This document shows positions 20,293 to 31,963 of a stretch of 64,000 nt of DNA, in pieces. The stretch's first letter is position 1, and every line of letters begins with the position of its first letter. Position numbers and translations under genes: made by a program. Source of the DNA: Datnioides undecimradiatus (lineage: Eukaryota; Chordata; Actinopteri; Lobotiformes; Datnioididae); the NCBI GenBank assembly GCA_008933995.1, contig WARS01000009.1, positions 4,000,001 through 4,064,000 on the forward strand, in the 5' to 3' direction. Below the pieces are notes generated by a model. It searched no databases. It was not told the origin of the DNA and saw only the letters and a program-made list of their open reading frames with translations.

Positions 20293-23200
20293 GTATGGGC
20301 AAGACGAATCGGAGTGGTCTTGTGTATTTCGCCTCTTTAACTTTGAATCATAATGACAGTTCAGTTGACGCTAGAGGGGGTCCATAGTGCGGTGACACTA
20401 ACGTTGACGTAAACAAACTTCTTTTGAGTTTCACACCATATAACTTTAATACAAACTAGCTTACTCGCATAATTTGAATGGCTTGAATTTTTTAACGTCT
20501 GTCTGAAACAGTCGCACACAGTAACACGAGCTTACACTTGCTTGGGTCAAAGCTAACGCTAGCTAGTTGGGTCAGTTCGTTATCCAATATGGTACTCGCC
20601 CTTTTTAATGCTATTCAGGTCCCTGAAACCAGAGCCGTTGCATTGTTGAATGTTGCTAAGCATGCGTTGAATTAATGCCTTCCTTTCTGCTCTAATGCCA
20701 CTCACACTAATGTCATTTCAGACCAAAAGCATGAAACGATGCCCAAGTCTTCTGAATGACACTCTGCAGATAGTAGAGGATATGAATTTGTTGTACATAC
20801 GACAGATTTCTAAGAAACTACAGGTGCATAATTTTAGTTTGTTAACATGGAGAATGATGATGTTTGTATCTCCAAGACAACTGTGCAAGCATCCCTGCAC
20901 CTTTTAGTTTCTAACCCACCAGGACCAAATTTTCAAACCAAACTGAAAAGTCGGTATTTTGAATTTAGTTTAAGATGTTTTCAGACTGAATTGTATCAGA
21001 CATCATCATACTCCATTTAAGCTACAACTACGTTAGTTAGAATTACTTTGTTCCATGTGTCCTCCTAATAATCACATTTTAAAAAATATGCCATCCATAT
21101 ATTTCCATGTAGTTTCTTAGCCATCCATATAGTATCTACACAAAGGCATAAACATCTTATCTAGAATATCCGGCATGTTCATTATTACTTTGCATCATTT
21201 CACCTCACACTCTGTCACAAACAGTTGCTCTTGGCTTCACTGGCACAAGTCAGATTGTTTTTTTTTATTGGTGTATCATCATGTAAAATGAATTGTGGTC
21301 GTGCCTTCTTGTGGAGGAAGCTGTCAGTGGCGTCATATGTCTGTCATTCACCAGGATATCTAAAAGTTTTAGGAACACTGTGCCTTTTTCTTCTGTGCTG
21401 TAAATCAATGTACTGTAGAGGCGGAAAAGGTTGCAGGTCATTCTAAAAGTAATTTTGTTTGTGTATATAAAATTTCCATGCATGACTTGATAATTCGACA
21501 TTACATAAAAAGCAAAAACAACTTTAACACTGGAAGGTATTTTATTTTTCTTTCCCAAAAAACATCCAAGGGCAACCTCACTCTAACGCTGCTTTAGCAG
21601 AGTTTACACTCATTATGTCTCCAGTCTCGTTATTGCATTTTGTTTTACTAACACAATTCAAAACATCATTTGACACTGCCTGTTTGTGTTTTGAGTTGGA
21701 TTAATTAAGTCATTTTGAACTTTTTCTTTTCTCCTAAAAGAACACTAACATACAAGAAAAGCTTGACTTTGAGATACGAATGCGGGAGGGTGCCTACAAG
21801 CTGCTGCTTGCCTGCAGTAAGAGAGAACAGATTCTTAATGCCTCCAAGAACCTGCTGACCTGCAACGCCAGGATCAAGGCTTATCTCACACAGCTCCAGA
21901 AGAAGAAAGAAGAGCAAGATGTGATGGGAGCAGTTGGGAGGTAAAGAGTTGTTCTCAGGTGTAGAAGATATCTTGGAAAAGTTTTAAAGATGCACAGTTG
22001 CAGTCACTGGTGTCCAGTTTCAGTGCATCTTTGTAACATATTCAGTCATAGATGAAAATATAATATATCATAAATCTTGTGAGAAATAATGTCTGGGGAG
22101 AAACATAAAGAAATGAATTAAAGAGTCGAGACAGGGGCGAGTGTGTTTGGAAGGAGTGTTTAAAATCTGAAGCGCTGTGTTATTGCAGTGAAGCTGATAT
22201 GTTTATGCACATATTGTGATCAATTTTAACGTGAGATAAAAAAATGTAATTTCAGACTTACAGATCCAATTTCAGATGACCGTGTGCCCTGTAATGGGAC
22301 AATCGCAATGTCTGGTAAGATTGCTCCTGCCTTATTAAGAATTACTCAACACTGGAGAGTGCAGAATACGATTGAAACTCTCAGAAATTATCTCCTGCAC
22401 AAAATCACAGATACATAGACGTAGCATTTTAAAAACAAACTCATCATTTGCTTTAATAATGAAATTCACTCCTCTGCTGATGTAGGGCTGCGCATTCCTT
22501 TGATGTGGAGGGATATAGACCACTTTAACAACAGAGGGAGTAAGTTTGTCCTTTTTGCTAACATTCTTTGCTTCTGTTTAGTTTTGCCTCATGGTGCTCT
22601 GTAGATATTTCCTGTACTAAAACATAGTCCACATCACTTGTGTTTATCAGGTTCTCGTCAAGTGGCAGTGTTCTGTCTAATGCAGATTGGCTCAGAGGTG
22701 TTTGACACACAGATGGTGGTGGTGGATAGATCTGTCACTGACATCTGCTTTGAGGGAGTCACCATCTTGTAAGTATTTATGTTACATGTCCAGTATGCAG
22801 TGTCATACATCTAGAACAGCTCTACTTATCCTATGGACCCCTTTTAGTGCTGCTGTGTTGGGAAATACTGGTGGAGTTAGAATATGGGACTGGAAATGTG
22901 TTGTTTAGTTGATTTGAATAGCAGAATATGTATTTAATTTTTTAAGACCCATCTATCACTGTGCAATAATATGTAATTAATGGATGTTTAGCTTTTTCAG
23001 TCATTTTTAAATATTGATGTTGTATGTTTTCAATAAAATAAATGTTTATGCTCCAACTGAAATGTTCTCTTGTAGTAAAGAAGCTGTTCCTCAGTTTGAG
23101 CTGAGGGTGGAGCTATGGAGCTGTGCCCTGGAGGAAGAGCTCACGTTGGTGAACACACCAAAGAAACTGGCCAAGAAGCTCCGCAACTCCTTTGGAAAGA

Positions 23201-26200
23201 GTGCTGGGAAGAAGCTATGCCCTCTGCTGGACTCTCCAGATCCTGACACCTTTCTGCAGCACAACCCCATACCAGTGTATGTATTGTGTTATCCCATAAA
23301 ACCATTTACAGACTCTTGGCTCTCTATTTAAGGTTTTTGCAGTTGGGAACTAACTTGATTATAGCTTGTTAGTGGAACAAAGGGTGTAGCTCCGGGCTCA
23401 CACAGTGGGTTTGTAAACAAATCGCACTGAGTGAATATTGAAACAAGGGTTAAACCAGTGTCAGGTTATGAATACTGATATGTTTAGCCTTTGGACATTC
23501 ATGGATTTTTTTTGCACCAGTTGAACTATTTGTTTGAAAAGAAAATGCACCCTTTTAGAGTTCCTGTTTGTGTTTTATTTCTGAAGAAAAGAATACTAAA
23601 CAGCATTTAGAGCATCTACTGAAACTCTAAAATTAACATCTGCAAGCAATACATAACACCTGTTCAGTGGGAGGACAAACATTTTGATCATTAAGCATTT
23701 GAACAAGAACATAATTTACAAAATGTAAATAGTGTACACATATTGCGGTGAAAGGGTCTCTTGTGTTTACTTTGTGTACTGATGTAGCATTATTATTATT
23801 TATTGTTTAAATTTGAGCATAATTCTCTCTTATGGTTAAGCAGTGAAGTCAAAGAATGAAAACAATTCAGTATTTGAAAGACAGCTGAACTCTGCATGTG
23901 TCTGTAGTTATGTGTTTCTGTGTCTTCTGCCTGTACCAGTGGAGCCAGATACAGCCTGCTGGCCTACACTACACTGTGCCTGCCTGACGCTGAAGGAAGC
24001 TTTCAGTCCCACTCCCTCATTGTCCTCCAAGATGGTAAGAAGCAAAGGCACAGAAATGTAATATGTGTGGATAATAAAGGGATTATGCCTTTTATCTCCT
24101 CATTTAATTCAGTGCTGTGGTAATGATACAATATTTTTTACCAAATGAAAGCTAAAATTAAACAAAATAACCTGTGATTGAAGTTCAGCTTGGATTACTT
24201 TTCTTCCTTTGCATGAGTGATTAAATGGATAAGAAAGTGGGCGCTCAGGCAGGTCTCTGTTAACCTCTAATTTCAGGTGTAAATGTTTTGTATGAGTCAG
24301 GAGCAGCATGGCGCATTACTGTTCAGGATTACAGTTTTTAAATTACTGTTATTGTTAAGTGCTCATATGACCAGAAGCTATGTGACAGGAAGCTGTGTTT
24401 GATGTGTAATACTGCATCTCTATAATGTTGTTTAATCGTGTGCTTTTACTCTTCACTTAGTTCAGAATGATTCTTGATGAGCACCAGTATACGTACTCAC
24501 ATTAAGAATATGGTTCTCTTAAGATGAATGAACTGTATGTAGAACTTTATGTCCTGGGGGTTTAATTGACTCTTCTGCTCTTCATCCTCCCAGCTGAGTG
24601 GTCATCTTGGCTTCCACTGTATGGTAATCTCTGCTGCCGGTTGGTGGCCCAGCCTGCCTGTATGACACAGAGCATGATGACTGGCTACCTGAGCCAGAAG
24701 GTGAGCTGACTGCTGTTCTTATTAGTAACATCATTAGCAACATAATCGGTGTCTGGGTTAAATGCTAAAGTTCCTTTTTGTTCTGTTTTCTTGTAATTCT
24801 GATCATTTTCAGCAAAGTGTGGAGGGCATGCACCGCTGCTGCAGTCTCTACGGTGTGCTGAGTGCTGGCTATTTGTCCTGTTATTTCACTCCAGAAGAAA
24901 TTGACGCTAAAGTGCAGCCCACTCTCAACGTACCCGTCAACAAGGTAGGACAGAATCCAGACCTTCACATTTCACAGTCCCATTTTCATTTCATGCTAAA
25001 TTGTCTGAGCTTGTCGAAATTAAAATTAATTAAAAATTACTGCCACTGTACCACAAGGGCACATAATAAAACACACAGTTCTGGAAGAAGGTACTCTGTT
25101 TCTGCCCTCCTTGTAAATGTATTTATAGATATAAGGTGGCAAAAGTAGGAATTGTAAAAACAAATAAAAACAGCGATAAAAGAAAAGCTATTATACTTGT
25201 ATCTTGTCGCTACATTTTTTCACTTTTAATGGTGCTGTGTGGTTCGTGTAATTCTGAATTATATATAAATATCACATTCATTATTATTGATTTAAGTCTC
25301 AGTACAGAGTTTTCCCTAACATTTGCAGAATAACCAAAATACGAAATGCCACATTACTCACTGAGATATTGCTTGCATCTTTGGCATTTTGCTGCTGAAT
25401 TAATTTTTTTTTCTGCAATATCAGCGATGTACTTTTTAGTGCAATCTCTCTCGTAGAGCTCTAATTTGTTTACTGAGGAACTCATTTTCATCTTATGGTA
25501 AGTTTATTTGTTTTCTTTATGCAGGACACTCGGATCCGTGTGATGGAGAAGGAGTCAGCGGGCCAGAAATCCAGGAGTCTGTCCATCATCAACCCATCAC
25601 CAGAGGGAACTCAGACCATTGTCCTCACCACAGAAACCAGGGATGAGCTGGAAGACTGGTTGGATGCCCTCCACCAACACCTGTATGATCAAAGTGAGTA
25701 CTTTTCTGCATAAACATACAGCAGAAGGGTGTGTATGTGTATAAAAACTGTAGGTTACATACAGCACATGTGTGTACAGAAAGGGAACATGATATAGTGA
25801 AGAACGTCTTGTGTGTGTTTGAGAATATGTAAAGGGAAAGTACTGGCTCTGTGCATCAGTCTGTTTGGACAAGAAAAGTAGCTACGCATATGTGCAGCTA
25901 AACTTCTCTTACAAAGACCAGATAGCATAACCTTTTATCTGTGTGTCTCATGCCTGTCCTTGTTTACAACCAGGCCAGTGGCTGCACTGCTGCAACCAGT
26001 TAATGAAGATCGAGGTCACATCACCACGGAAACCATCACTCTTCCTCACCAAGCAGGCTGACTCTGTTTACAATGACCTCAGTGAGTAGAGTAATTGCAA
26101 CGAGTGGCTGAACTGAGTTAGACGGAGGGTGATAATTCACTGTTTGATGTTGACTTTTTTAAAGGGTTTGTATGCGGTTACATCAGATATGGTGCGAGAG

Positions 26201-27133
26201 CTCAAAACAAATGGGAGACCTCAATGAAATGAATATATTCTATTAAACATGCATAATAGTGTTAATTTCAGTGGTGATGCATGCAAAAGAAAATCTTTTA
26301 CATCCAAATTAGAGTATAGGGGAGTGTGCTTATGCTCTCTCTTTTCTCTGTGTTTCAATAACACTAATCAAACACAAACATTTTTTGCATATTTGATTTT
26401 TTTGTTTATTCATTTTGCTTGACGTGCAGGTATAAATTCACCTGGCAAGTTTGAGAGCATCACAGACATCATCCACAACAAGATAGAGGAGACAGATGGC
26501 CGCTTTCTCATTGGTCATGAAGAGGAGAAGGAAGCGGCTAATTGGTCCACTCTGTTTGATGGGTCCCATTCAATTGTAGTACAGAAGACCATTCTGTCCA
26601 AGAGCAAAACCTCCACCCCTTGTTCAAGTCCCAACCCAAACACCAGTACTACACCCATTGGCCAAAAGAAGCGCCGTGCCCCGCCTCCTCCTTCTGACAG
26701 AGAGCCTTATACTCCTCCAACCCGCCCTGCCAGACCTCCCCTCCCTGCTTCTCTTCATCCTCCACTTCCTCCCCCATACCAGGAGAAGGAGAACTCCAGC
26801 TCTTACACTTCACGTCCAGCCACAAGGTCCAAAACAGGCAGACCATCACTGGATGCGAAATTCTCTGCCATTATACAGCAGCTCCAGCGGAACAACACCG
26901 GAGGAGCCGCAGCCCTTAGCCGCAAAAATGCTCCACTGGGCGTCCTTGACATACAACCACAAAGTCAGCCCCCCCTCCAGGAGCTGGAGCACCAGAGCCA
27001 CCAAACCCAGAACACTGAGGCCACAGGTGAACATGGGTTCCTCAGACCAAGTCACGGTCCTGGTCCTGTTCCTGCACCGAGGAGCAAACTGAGGAAATCT
27101 TTCAGAGACAGGATGAACCTTAAAGCCTTGTGA
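20158..27133 (+). CDS. rtkn2: Rhotekin-2, complete, 13 coding exons, 727 residues
   Basis: Rhotekins bind GTP-loaded Rho and block its GTPase activity. Exons are 20158-20292, 20722-20823, 21741-21940, 22256-22314, 22486-22539, 22651-22768, 23076-23276, 23940-24034, 24594-24700, 24813-24944, 25525-25693, 25974-26081 and 26430-27133. The total is 2184 nt with the frame kept at every GT-AG junction. Regions: leader (1-79); REM/HR1 coil with KLDFEIRMREG (about 80-145); anillin-like region with GLRIPLMWRDIDHF (about 165-345); PH domain (about 361-456); a conserved SQWLHCCNQLMKIE block; a proline-rich tail. TPKKLAKKLRNSFGKSAGKK, the ITDII..FLIGHEEE block and the arid5b neighbour identify RTKN2 rather than RTKN. 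Which teleost copy (a or b) is not resolved. Confidence 0.95.
20722..20823 (+). CDS. rtkn2: rtkn2 exon 2, N-terminal leader
   Basis: It encodes TKSMKRCPSLLNDTLQIVED and MNLLYIRQISKKLQ. EDMNLLYIRQ matches the EDLNMLYIRQ segment known from rhotekin-1 isoforms and is absent from the human RTKN2 reference protein as I remember it. The acceptor is TTTCAG and the donor CTACAG|GTGCA. Confidence 0.88.
21741..21940 (+). CDS. rtkn2: rtkn2 exon 3, REM/HR1 coil
   Basis: It encodes NIQEKLDFEIRMREGAYKLL, then ASKNLLTCNARIKAYLTQLQ. This is the antiparallel coil that contacts Rho-GTP in the REM family. The acceptor is CTAAAAG and the donor GGGAG|GTAAAG. Confidence 0.95.
22256..22314 (+). CDS. rtkn2: rtkn2 exon 4
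   Basis: A 59-nt exon encoding LTDPISDDRVPCNGTIAMSG. It lines up with the CKGKIAISD stretch that enters the anillin-like region. The donor TCTG|GTAAGA is strong. Confidence 0.9.
22486..22539 (+). CDS. rtkn2: rtkn2 exon 5
   Basis: A 54-nt exon encoding LRIPLMWRDIDHFNNRG, a signature conserved across rhotekins (IRIPLMWKDSDHFSNK in human RTKN2). Confidence 0.94.
22651..22768 (+). CDS. rtkn2: rtkn2 exon 6
   Basis: It encodes RQVAVFCLMQIGSEVFDTQM, then VVVDRSVTDICFEGVTIF, matching the RTKN2 VFDTD..VDKTITDICFENVTIF block. It contains GGTGGTGGTGGAT. Confidence 0.94.
23076..23276 (+). CDS. rtkn2: rtkn2 exon 7
   Basis: It encodes the PQFELRVELWSCALEEE part of the anillin-like fold and the basic TPKKLAKKLRNSFGKSAGKK, which is distinctive for RTKN2. 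The donor is CCAGT|GTATGT. Confidence 0.95.
23940..24034 (+). CDS. rtkn2: rtkn2 exon 8
   Basis: It encodes GARYSLLAYTTLCLPDAEGS and FQSHSLIVLQD, equivalent to the YNLLAHTTLTLESAEDSFKTH block. The donor is AGATG|GTAAGA. Confidence 0.93.
24594..24700 (+). CDS. rtkn2: rtkn2 exon 9
   Basis: It encodes EWSSWLPLYGNLCCRLVAQP and ACMTQSMMTGYLSQK, closely matching SSFWLPLYGNMCCRLVAQPACM of RTKN2. It ends the anillin-like region. Confidence 0.95.
24813..24944 (+). CDS. rtkn2: rtkn2 exon 10, start of the PH domain
   Basis: It encodes CCSLYGVLSAGYLSCYFTPE and then EIDAKVQPTLNVPVNK: the first PH strands and the EEIDAKVQP loop shared with human RTKN2 (EEIEAKVEP). Confidence 0.95.
25525..25693 (+). CDS. 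rtkn2: rtkn2 exon 11, end of the PH domain
   Basis: It encodes DTRIRVMEKESAGQKSRSLS, INPSPEGTQTIVLTTETRDE and LEDWLDALHQHLYDQ. The Trp in the last helix (DELEDWLDAL) is the invariant PH tryptophan. Confidence 0.95.
25974..26081 (+). CDS. rtkn2: rtkn2 exon 12
   Basis: It encodes SQWLHCCNQLMKIEVTSPRK, PSLFLTKQADSVYNDL. It matches SQWKHCCEELMKIEIMSPRKPPLFLTKEATSVYHDM of human RTKN2. Confidence 0.95.
26430..27133 (+). CDS. rtkn2: rtkn2 exon 13, C-terminal tail
   Basis: It starts with the conserved ITDIIHNKIEETDGRFLIGH and NWSTLFDGSHSIVVQKTI blocks, then a proline-rich region (KKRRAPPPPSDREP, RPARPPLP, HPPLPPPYQE) suited to SH3 binding. The protein ends LRKSFRDRMNLKAL with a TGA at 27131. The human DPRSWLQAQV C-terminus is not preserved. 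Confidence 0.93.
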
Positions 27134-27309
27134 CCTCGAATATATCTGGATTTAACCAACTAACCCTACTATACCACTAATACAAACAACCATGACAGCA
27201 GTTAGACCTTTGACTGAGCTGGGTAACGTTGATAAAATCAGATATCAAGATATATTTGACTGAACCTCGATAATGATAATGTGATGGTATTTTTGGCATA
27301 AATGTTGTC

Positions 27310-27545
27310 GTTAGTTAGATGATAAAGGGAAAAGGATAATACCACTCTAATATTTGTACATTAGATACAAAGCTGTCAAAAGGAAATAAAATCCATTCCT
27401 ATCAGCATCAGCAGGTTAGCTAGAGCAATGCCAGCTGTTCTTCCCTGGTTTCAGTTTATGCTAAGCTAGGTTAACAAACTCCCTGTTCTGGCTTTGTATT
27501 GTGCTCCTAAATAAGAGAGTGGTATTGATCTTCTTATTGTATGTG
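27310..27545 (+). repeat. Repeat fragment in the rtkn2 3' UTR
   Basis: GGTTAGCTAGAGCAATGCCA, GCCAGCTGTTCTTCCCTGG, TTTATGCTAAGCTAGGTTAA and AGAGTGGTATTGATCTTCTT match, in order, a repeat I recognise from many percomorph genomes. It is diverged and has been absorbed into the UTR. Confidence 0.65.
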
Positions 27546-29281
27546 TATGTCGACCCTAACCTAAAGGATGGGTGGGTGACATGGTCATCATGACAGCCCC
27601 ACTCGACACCTCATATCACTTTATCAATATTGTATTGATACCTCTCTAGCTCTACTCTCCATTTGTAAACTTTACCATGTGCAGCTAACCCATAGATGAA
27701 ATTGAAAGCTGTATGTTGGCTTGGGCACTGCCGTCATCAATCCCACTAAAATGGAAAGGCTTATTTCTCAGCTCTGCCACTGGAACACGGACTGAAGAAA
27801 GAGCCTTTGCAAAAGCACTCAAATTGGAATTGATCCATTGGCCGACTGTGGACGAGTCATTCCTTTTGGAACTATTGACTTATTCCACTTACTGTGACAA
27901 TTTTATGACCACTATAGCGTATTTTAAAGGAACAGGATTTTAGGAGCAATTGCAGGCACTAATGTGACTTCTCCATTTCCCAGAGGTCTTAGTAATGGAG
28001 TGACCTTGGTTTTCAGTGGCTACACAGTATGTCCAACATAATTTAACACTGCAGCCCATAAATGCTATGAACATAATTGAATGAATGAGTCTTTTGAGTG
28101 GCTAAAATAATGAATGCCCTTGTGTTTGTGTATTGAACATATCCAATACTGCCAGCCACTAAATATTTCAACCACTTAACAATCCCATGTTGAAGAATGG
28201 TCTTCATAATTACACAAAGTGTACAAACCGTTAGATTTAGCTACTTTTTTTTCTGAGATTGCCTGGCCAGATGAAGCAGTATGGTGAAAGCTACAATCCC
28301 TTTTTTTTATCTCACCCTCTAAATTCAGTTTAATCAAGAGGGGGAGATGTAGATTTGGGGGGAGGCGGATTACAGGAGGATTTAGTTTAAGCCTTGAAAG
28401 AACCAAGAATGGTGTGTACAAAAGGGGACGCTGCTCAATACTAGTAGCGTGTTCAAAATATTTTCTCTGCGCTGTGTGTATAACCAGTGCATTAGTTACT
28501 TTGATGTTATGCTGCACAGTTTATACCTGGAAAACAAGGGGAAGTGCGAGGGTCAAACCTCACAGCATTATGTTACGCGTGACTACAGATGAACTCAACA
28601 CAATAATAATATTGCACACCCTACACCCCACACCACTTTCAGTTAGACTAAGCAAGCTAGAGACAAATAACGTTAAAAGCCGCGTCAATATTACTGACAG
28701 TGAATTTTGAAATCTAGCCTTCCTGTGCGGTGTTTCAGATTAACTGTGTAGCCCTGGTGAGAGCAATTTACTGTAACCAGTATAGTCAAATGTTTCCCCT
28801 GTGGATATTAAGCTCGAGGGAGAGTGTATGATCTAAATGTAACCAACTGCTTTATGACTGAGTGTTTTCACTTTGATCGGAGTCGAACTAATGAGCCAGT
28901 TTTACATTCATTTACAATGTTTTAAAAACGTCTCTTTATATTTGCCTTTACGTTTGTTAATTATATGTGACAGCAGTAAGTGTAACCGTGGTGATTTGTA
29001 GTTCATTTCTGATGAAGTAATCTGTAATTTTTTATGGTATAATACTGTCATTTTATCTCAATGCTCCTTTAAGCGTATGATTTATTTAGACTTTAAGTAG
29101 CACTGTGTTTACGTACTAGAAAATCTCAATACATTAATTTTGTCTTAGTGCAAAGTCGTTTGTATAGTGCAATGTATCAACTAATAGTCATTTTTATTTC
29201 TCAAAAAGTGCAATTTTCTCCTCAATCTTTGTTCACTGTTGTCTTGGAAGCTAACTGTATTTTTTATTATTGCTGATCTGC

Positions 29282-29287
29282 AATAAA
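29282..29287 (+). terminator. rtkn2: rtkn2 polyadenylation signal AATAAA
   Basis: GCAATAAAACGG, with a GT/T-rich stretch 20-45 bp downstream (CTGGTGAG..CTTTATTTTTG). Cleavage is inferred near 29305. Confidence 0.65.
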
Positions 29288-29305
29288 ACGGCCTACATTC
29301 TACCC

Positions 29306-29744
29306 TGGTGAGACTGCTTTATTTTTGCTGAGCTTGGAAGTATCACTGAATATTTTTCATGGTAAAGGTTTACCAGGGGGTGGCAATAAAAGTCAAAGCA
29401 TAGCTTTTATTGCAGTCCAACACACATCCCATAGAGATACATGCACGGGCACATTTCTCTACTGCAGCAAATACTGGAGAGGCTTCTCTGGCTTCGAGCC
29501 CAGACGTAGCCTGTTGTGAAGATTAAGGCGGATGGAATCTCATAGCCAGATAATGGTATTACAATAATAAAACCCCATTCACACTGCATTTGCTCAGGAA
29601 AAAAAGAACATTACGTTGATGTTAGCATGCCTGTGTTAAATATCAGTTTATTCAGCCGTAGCTATTTATCTGCAGTTAAGTTAAAGAACACAACTGAGGA
29701 AACGTGAATAGATAGTAAAATATTTTAATTAAATATACAGGAGG
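29306..29744. other. Short spacer between convergent genes
   Basis: About 0.4 kb between the inferred ends of rtkn2 and arid5b. No gene was seen. Depending on which poly-A signals are used, the two 3' UTRs may overlap. Confidence 0.5.
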
Positions 29745-31963
29745 TCATATCATACAAAATGTCTTTATTTTTTGTCTTGCTTGCCAGCTGGGTGATTGGT
29801 AAACAGATGGCTACCGTATCAAAAACACTTTCAGGATGCACATTAATGGAAACAACGTGGAAAAAAAAAAAAAAAAGTGAAACGACAACAAATAAAAAGA
29901 GTATCCTAATTCTTAAATTGTAGTGTTTGTTTAAATCTAACATGATCACGGTGACCTTGAAACAGAGCAAAACAAGGACACAGCTAGATTGTGTAACCGA
30001 CTTTTATACTGTTTTTATACTATTTACAGATTATAACAGTTTATATGATAACAACCACGCGGTACTATCTACAGTGCTATTTACACAGAAAATAAGACAA
30101 GAGAGAGGGGTTGTCATGATTTGATCCTGTATGAATGTTCTGTACAGGAGCCAGCACTAATGCCAGTTTTACCTACACACAGAAATGTACAGTACTTAAT
30201 TAAGAAATGAATTTCGTTATCTAAGTATTCAGTAAAACTTTACACACAGACGTTTACAGCTTTTTTTTCTTCTTCTTCTTCTTCTTTTGAAACACCAGAC
30301 CTGTTGACTGCGTATTTCGACTATCCTGGATTGCAATTATAGTGGTTGTAAAAGCCAGAGCAGGTGTTGTCTTTCCACCCCAGGCTATGGAGCATGGTAG
30401 GCATACTTTATGGAGTCTGGTACCTTTTCATCACTGCTAGAAAACACATAGAGCACACATGCCCTGCGGATGACAGACACCAGACCTGTGTCTATATCAA
30501 CTATCAGTATATCTTTTCTTTTCGTCTACAGCTGGGTGCCTGACACAGTTAACCTTAAGTAAATGGATTTATTTAAGCACAAGTACTAACCATCGGGTTA
30601 AAGTATAACTGTTTAAATTTAAAATTTTCTTACCTATAAAGTCTGGTGTCTGGTAGCCAAGTGTGCCATATAGTTTTGTCTGTGTACTGCAATTCAGACA
30701 AGAGTGACAGTAATATTGATATTCCTACCCTGCTACAGAAGATAAACCTTAACAACTGTAGTGCTAACTCTAATCCAAGACTGCGAAAGGCACAGATATT
30801 TGCAAAGCAATAATATCCTAAGTGACAACATTCCTATCAAATCATACAGTGAGTCTTTTCAGCGTGTTGAAGAAAAAGAGTCTGTTTGCCAGAAAAAGAG
30901 CTTTTCAAGTCAGGAACAAAAAGATGAAATGCTGATTTCTTGTGGTGAGCATTCCACAGCAGACGGCTGCTTCATTATGCTGGTCCTACAGACAAAAACA
31001 AGCTGCTACAGTCTACTCATCACATAGGGTTTTTTTTTGGGGGGGGGGGGGGGTCAAATTACTTTCAATTTAGAAAGTAGTAAAAATTTAAAACGGCTTT
31101 TCATTAATTCTAGCAAAAAAACATTCATGATTTGTCAACAGATTGAACACGACAACTGCTTGTGTTGCATGATCTTAACTGAAATACAATTCAACGAATA
31201 AAGACCTGAACTGAGTAAAAAGTGAGTCTACAGTACGTCTGTTACACACAGCACCTCTGAAGGTTATGATGAAACTATTTCATGTTATGCAGCACCGCGG
31301 TGAATGTTAATGTCTACTCCGAGGAGTCCAGGCGGATTAAACTGTGGCACAAAACAGGCAGCAGCTTTCAGCGTGGAGACATGTAAACAGATGCAACACC
31401 ACTGGCTGCCTAAAGTGTAATAATGCTCTTAACAGCTGTTGTACATTGTTTGCGACGTGATGGTGAACGCACCTCTGGTTATATAAAGAATTTCATTTAC
31501 GTTGCCATGTTACTTGTAGTGTTTTTAAGCAAAAAACGTTTAGCCCTCAGACGCAGTAAACAAATGGCTTTTCTCTGTTGCCCTTCGCTTTTCACACATC
31601 CAGAGCAACAACCTGACTCATGGTGACTGAGAGCGGCAAACTGATCTGTGAGCACATACACATGAGCATTGTGCAAATAAGGATACAACAACAACAAAAT
31701 AAAGATACAGTAAGTGGTGATAAAAATAAAGAACAGTGCAAAGTATATAAACAAATGCATACACAAATTTAAAAAAAAAGAGAAAATGGAATTTTCACTC
31801 TGCCTGACTGACGATCAGTCCGTAATCAGTCAAAGTTTTATAATCAGTGTTTTCTTCCGACTGAGCCACAATCCCCGAGCAAGAGAGACAGAAAGACAAA
31901 GAGAAGCTGAAAAGGTTTCTGAGGATGAAGAAGTTGCGGGAGGAGTAAATACTACTCTCTCCC
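29745..31963 (-). other. arid5b: arid5b 3' UTR
   Basis: AT-rich, with no open frame of interest. It includes a (CTT)n tract (30268-30287), a T9G15 junction (31030-31053), and several AT-rich elements on the minus strand. Confidence 0.6.
29764..29769 (-). terminator. arid5b: Candidate arid5b polyadenylation signal
   Basis: TTTATT on the plus strand reads AATAAA on the minus strand. It lies 2.2 kb after the arid5b stop and about 480 bp from the rtkn2 signal. Others occur at 29647 and near 29315, so the true end is not fixed. Confidence 0.4.

Larger units (their letters stand above)
20293..26429 (+). other. rtkn2: rtkn2 introns
   Basis: Twelve GT-AG introns of about 110-920 bp, the longest at 20824-21740. 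No extra exon or RNA gene was recognised in them. TTTT-rich acceptors are typical of compact fish introns. Confidence 0.8.
27134..29305 (+). other. rtkn2: rtkn2 3' UTR
   Basis: About 2.1 kb from the stop to the AATAAA at 29282. It contains an interspersed-repeat piece (27310-27545) and an earlier AATAAA near 27384 that could give a short isoform. Confidence 0.7.
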
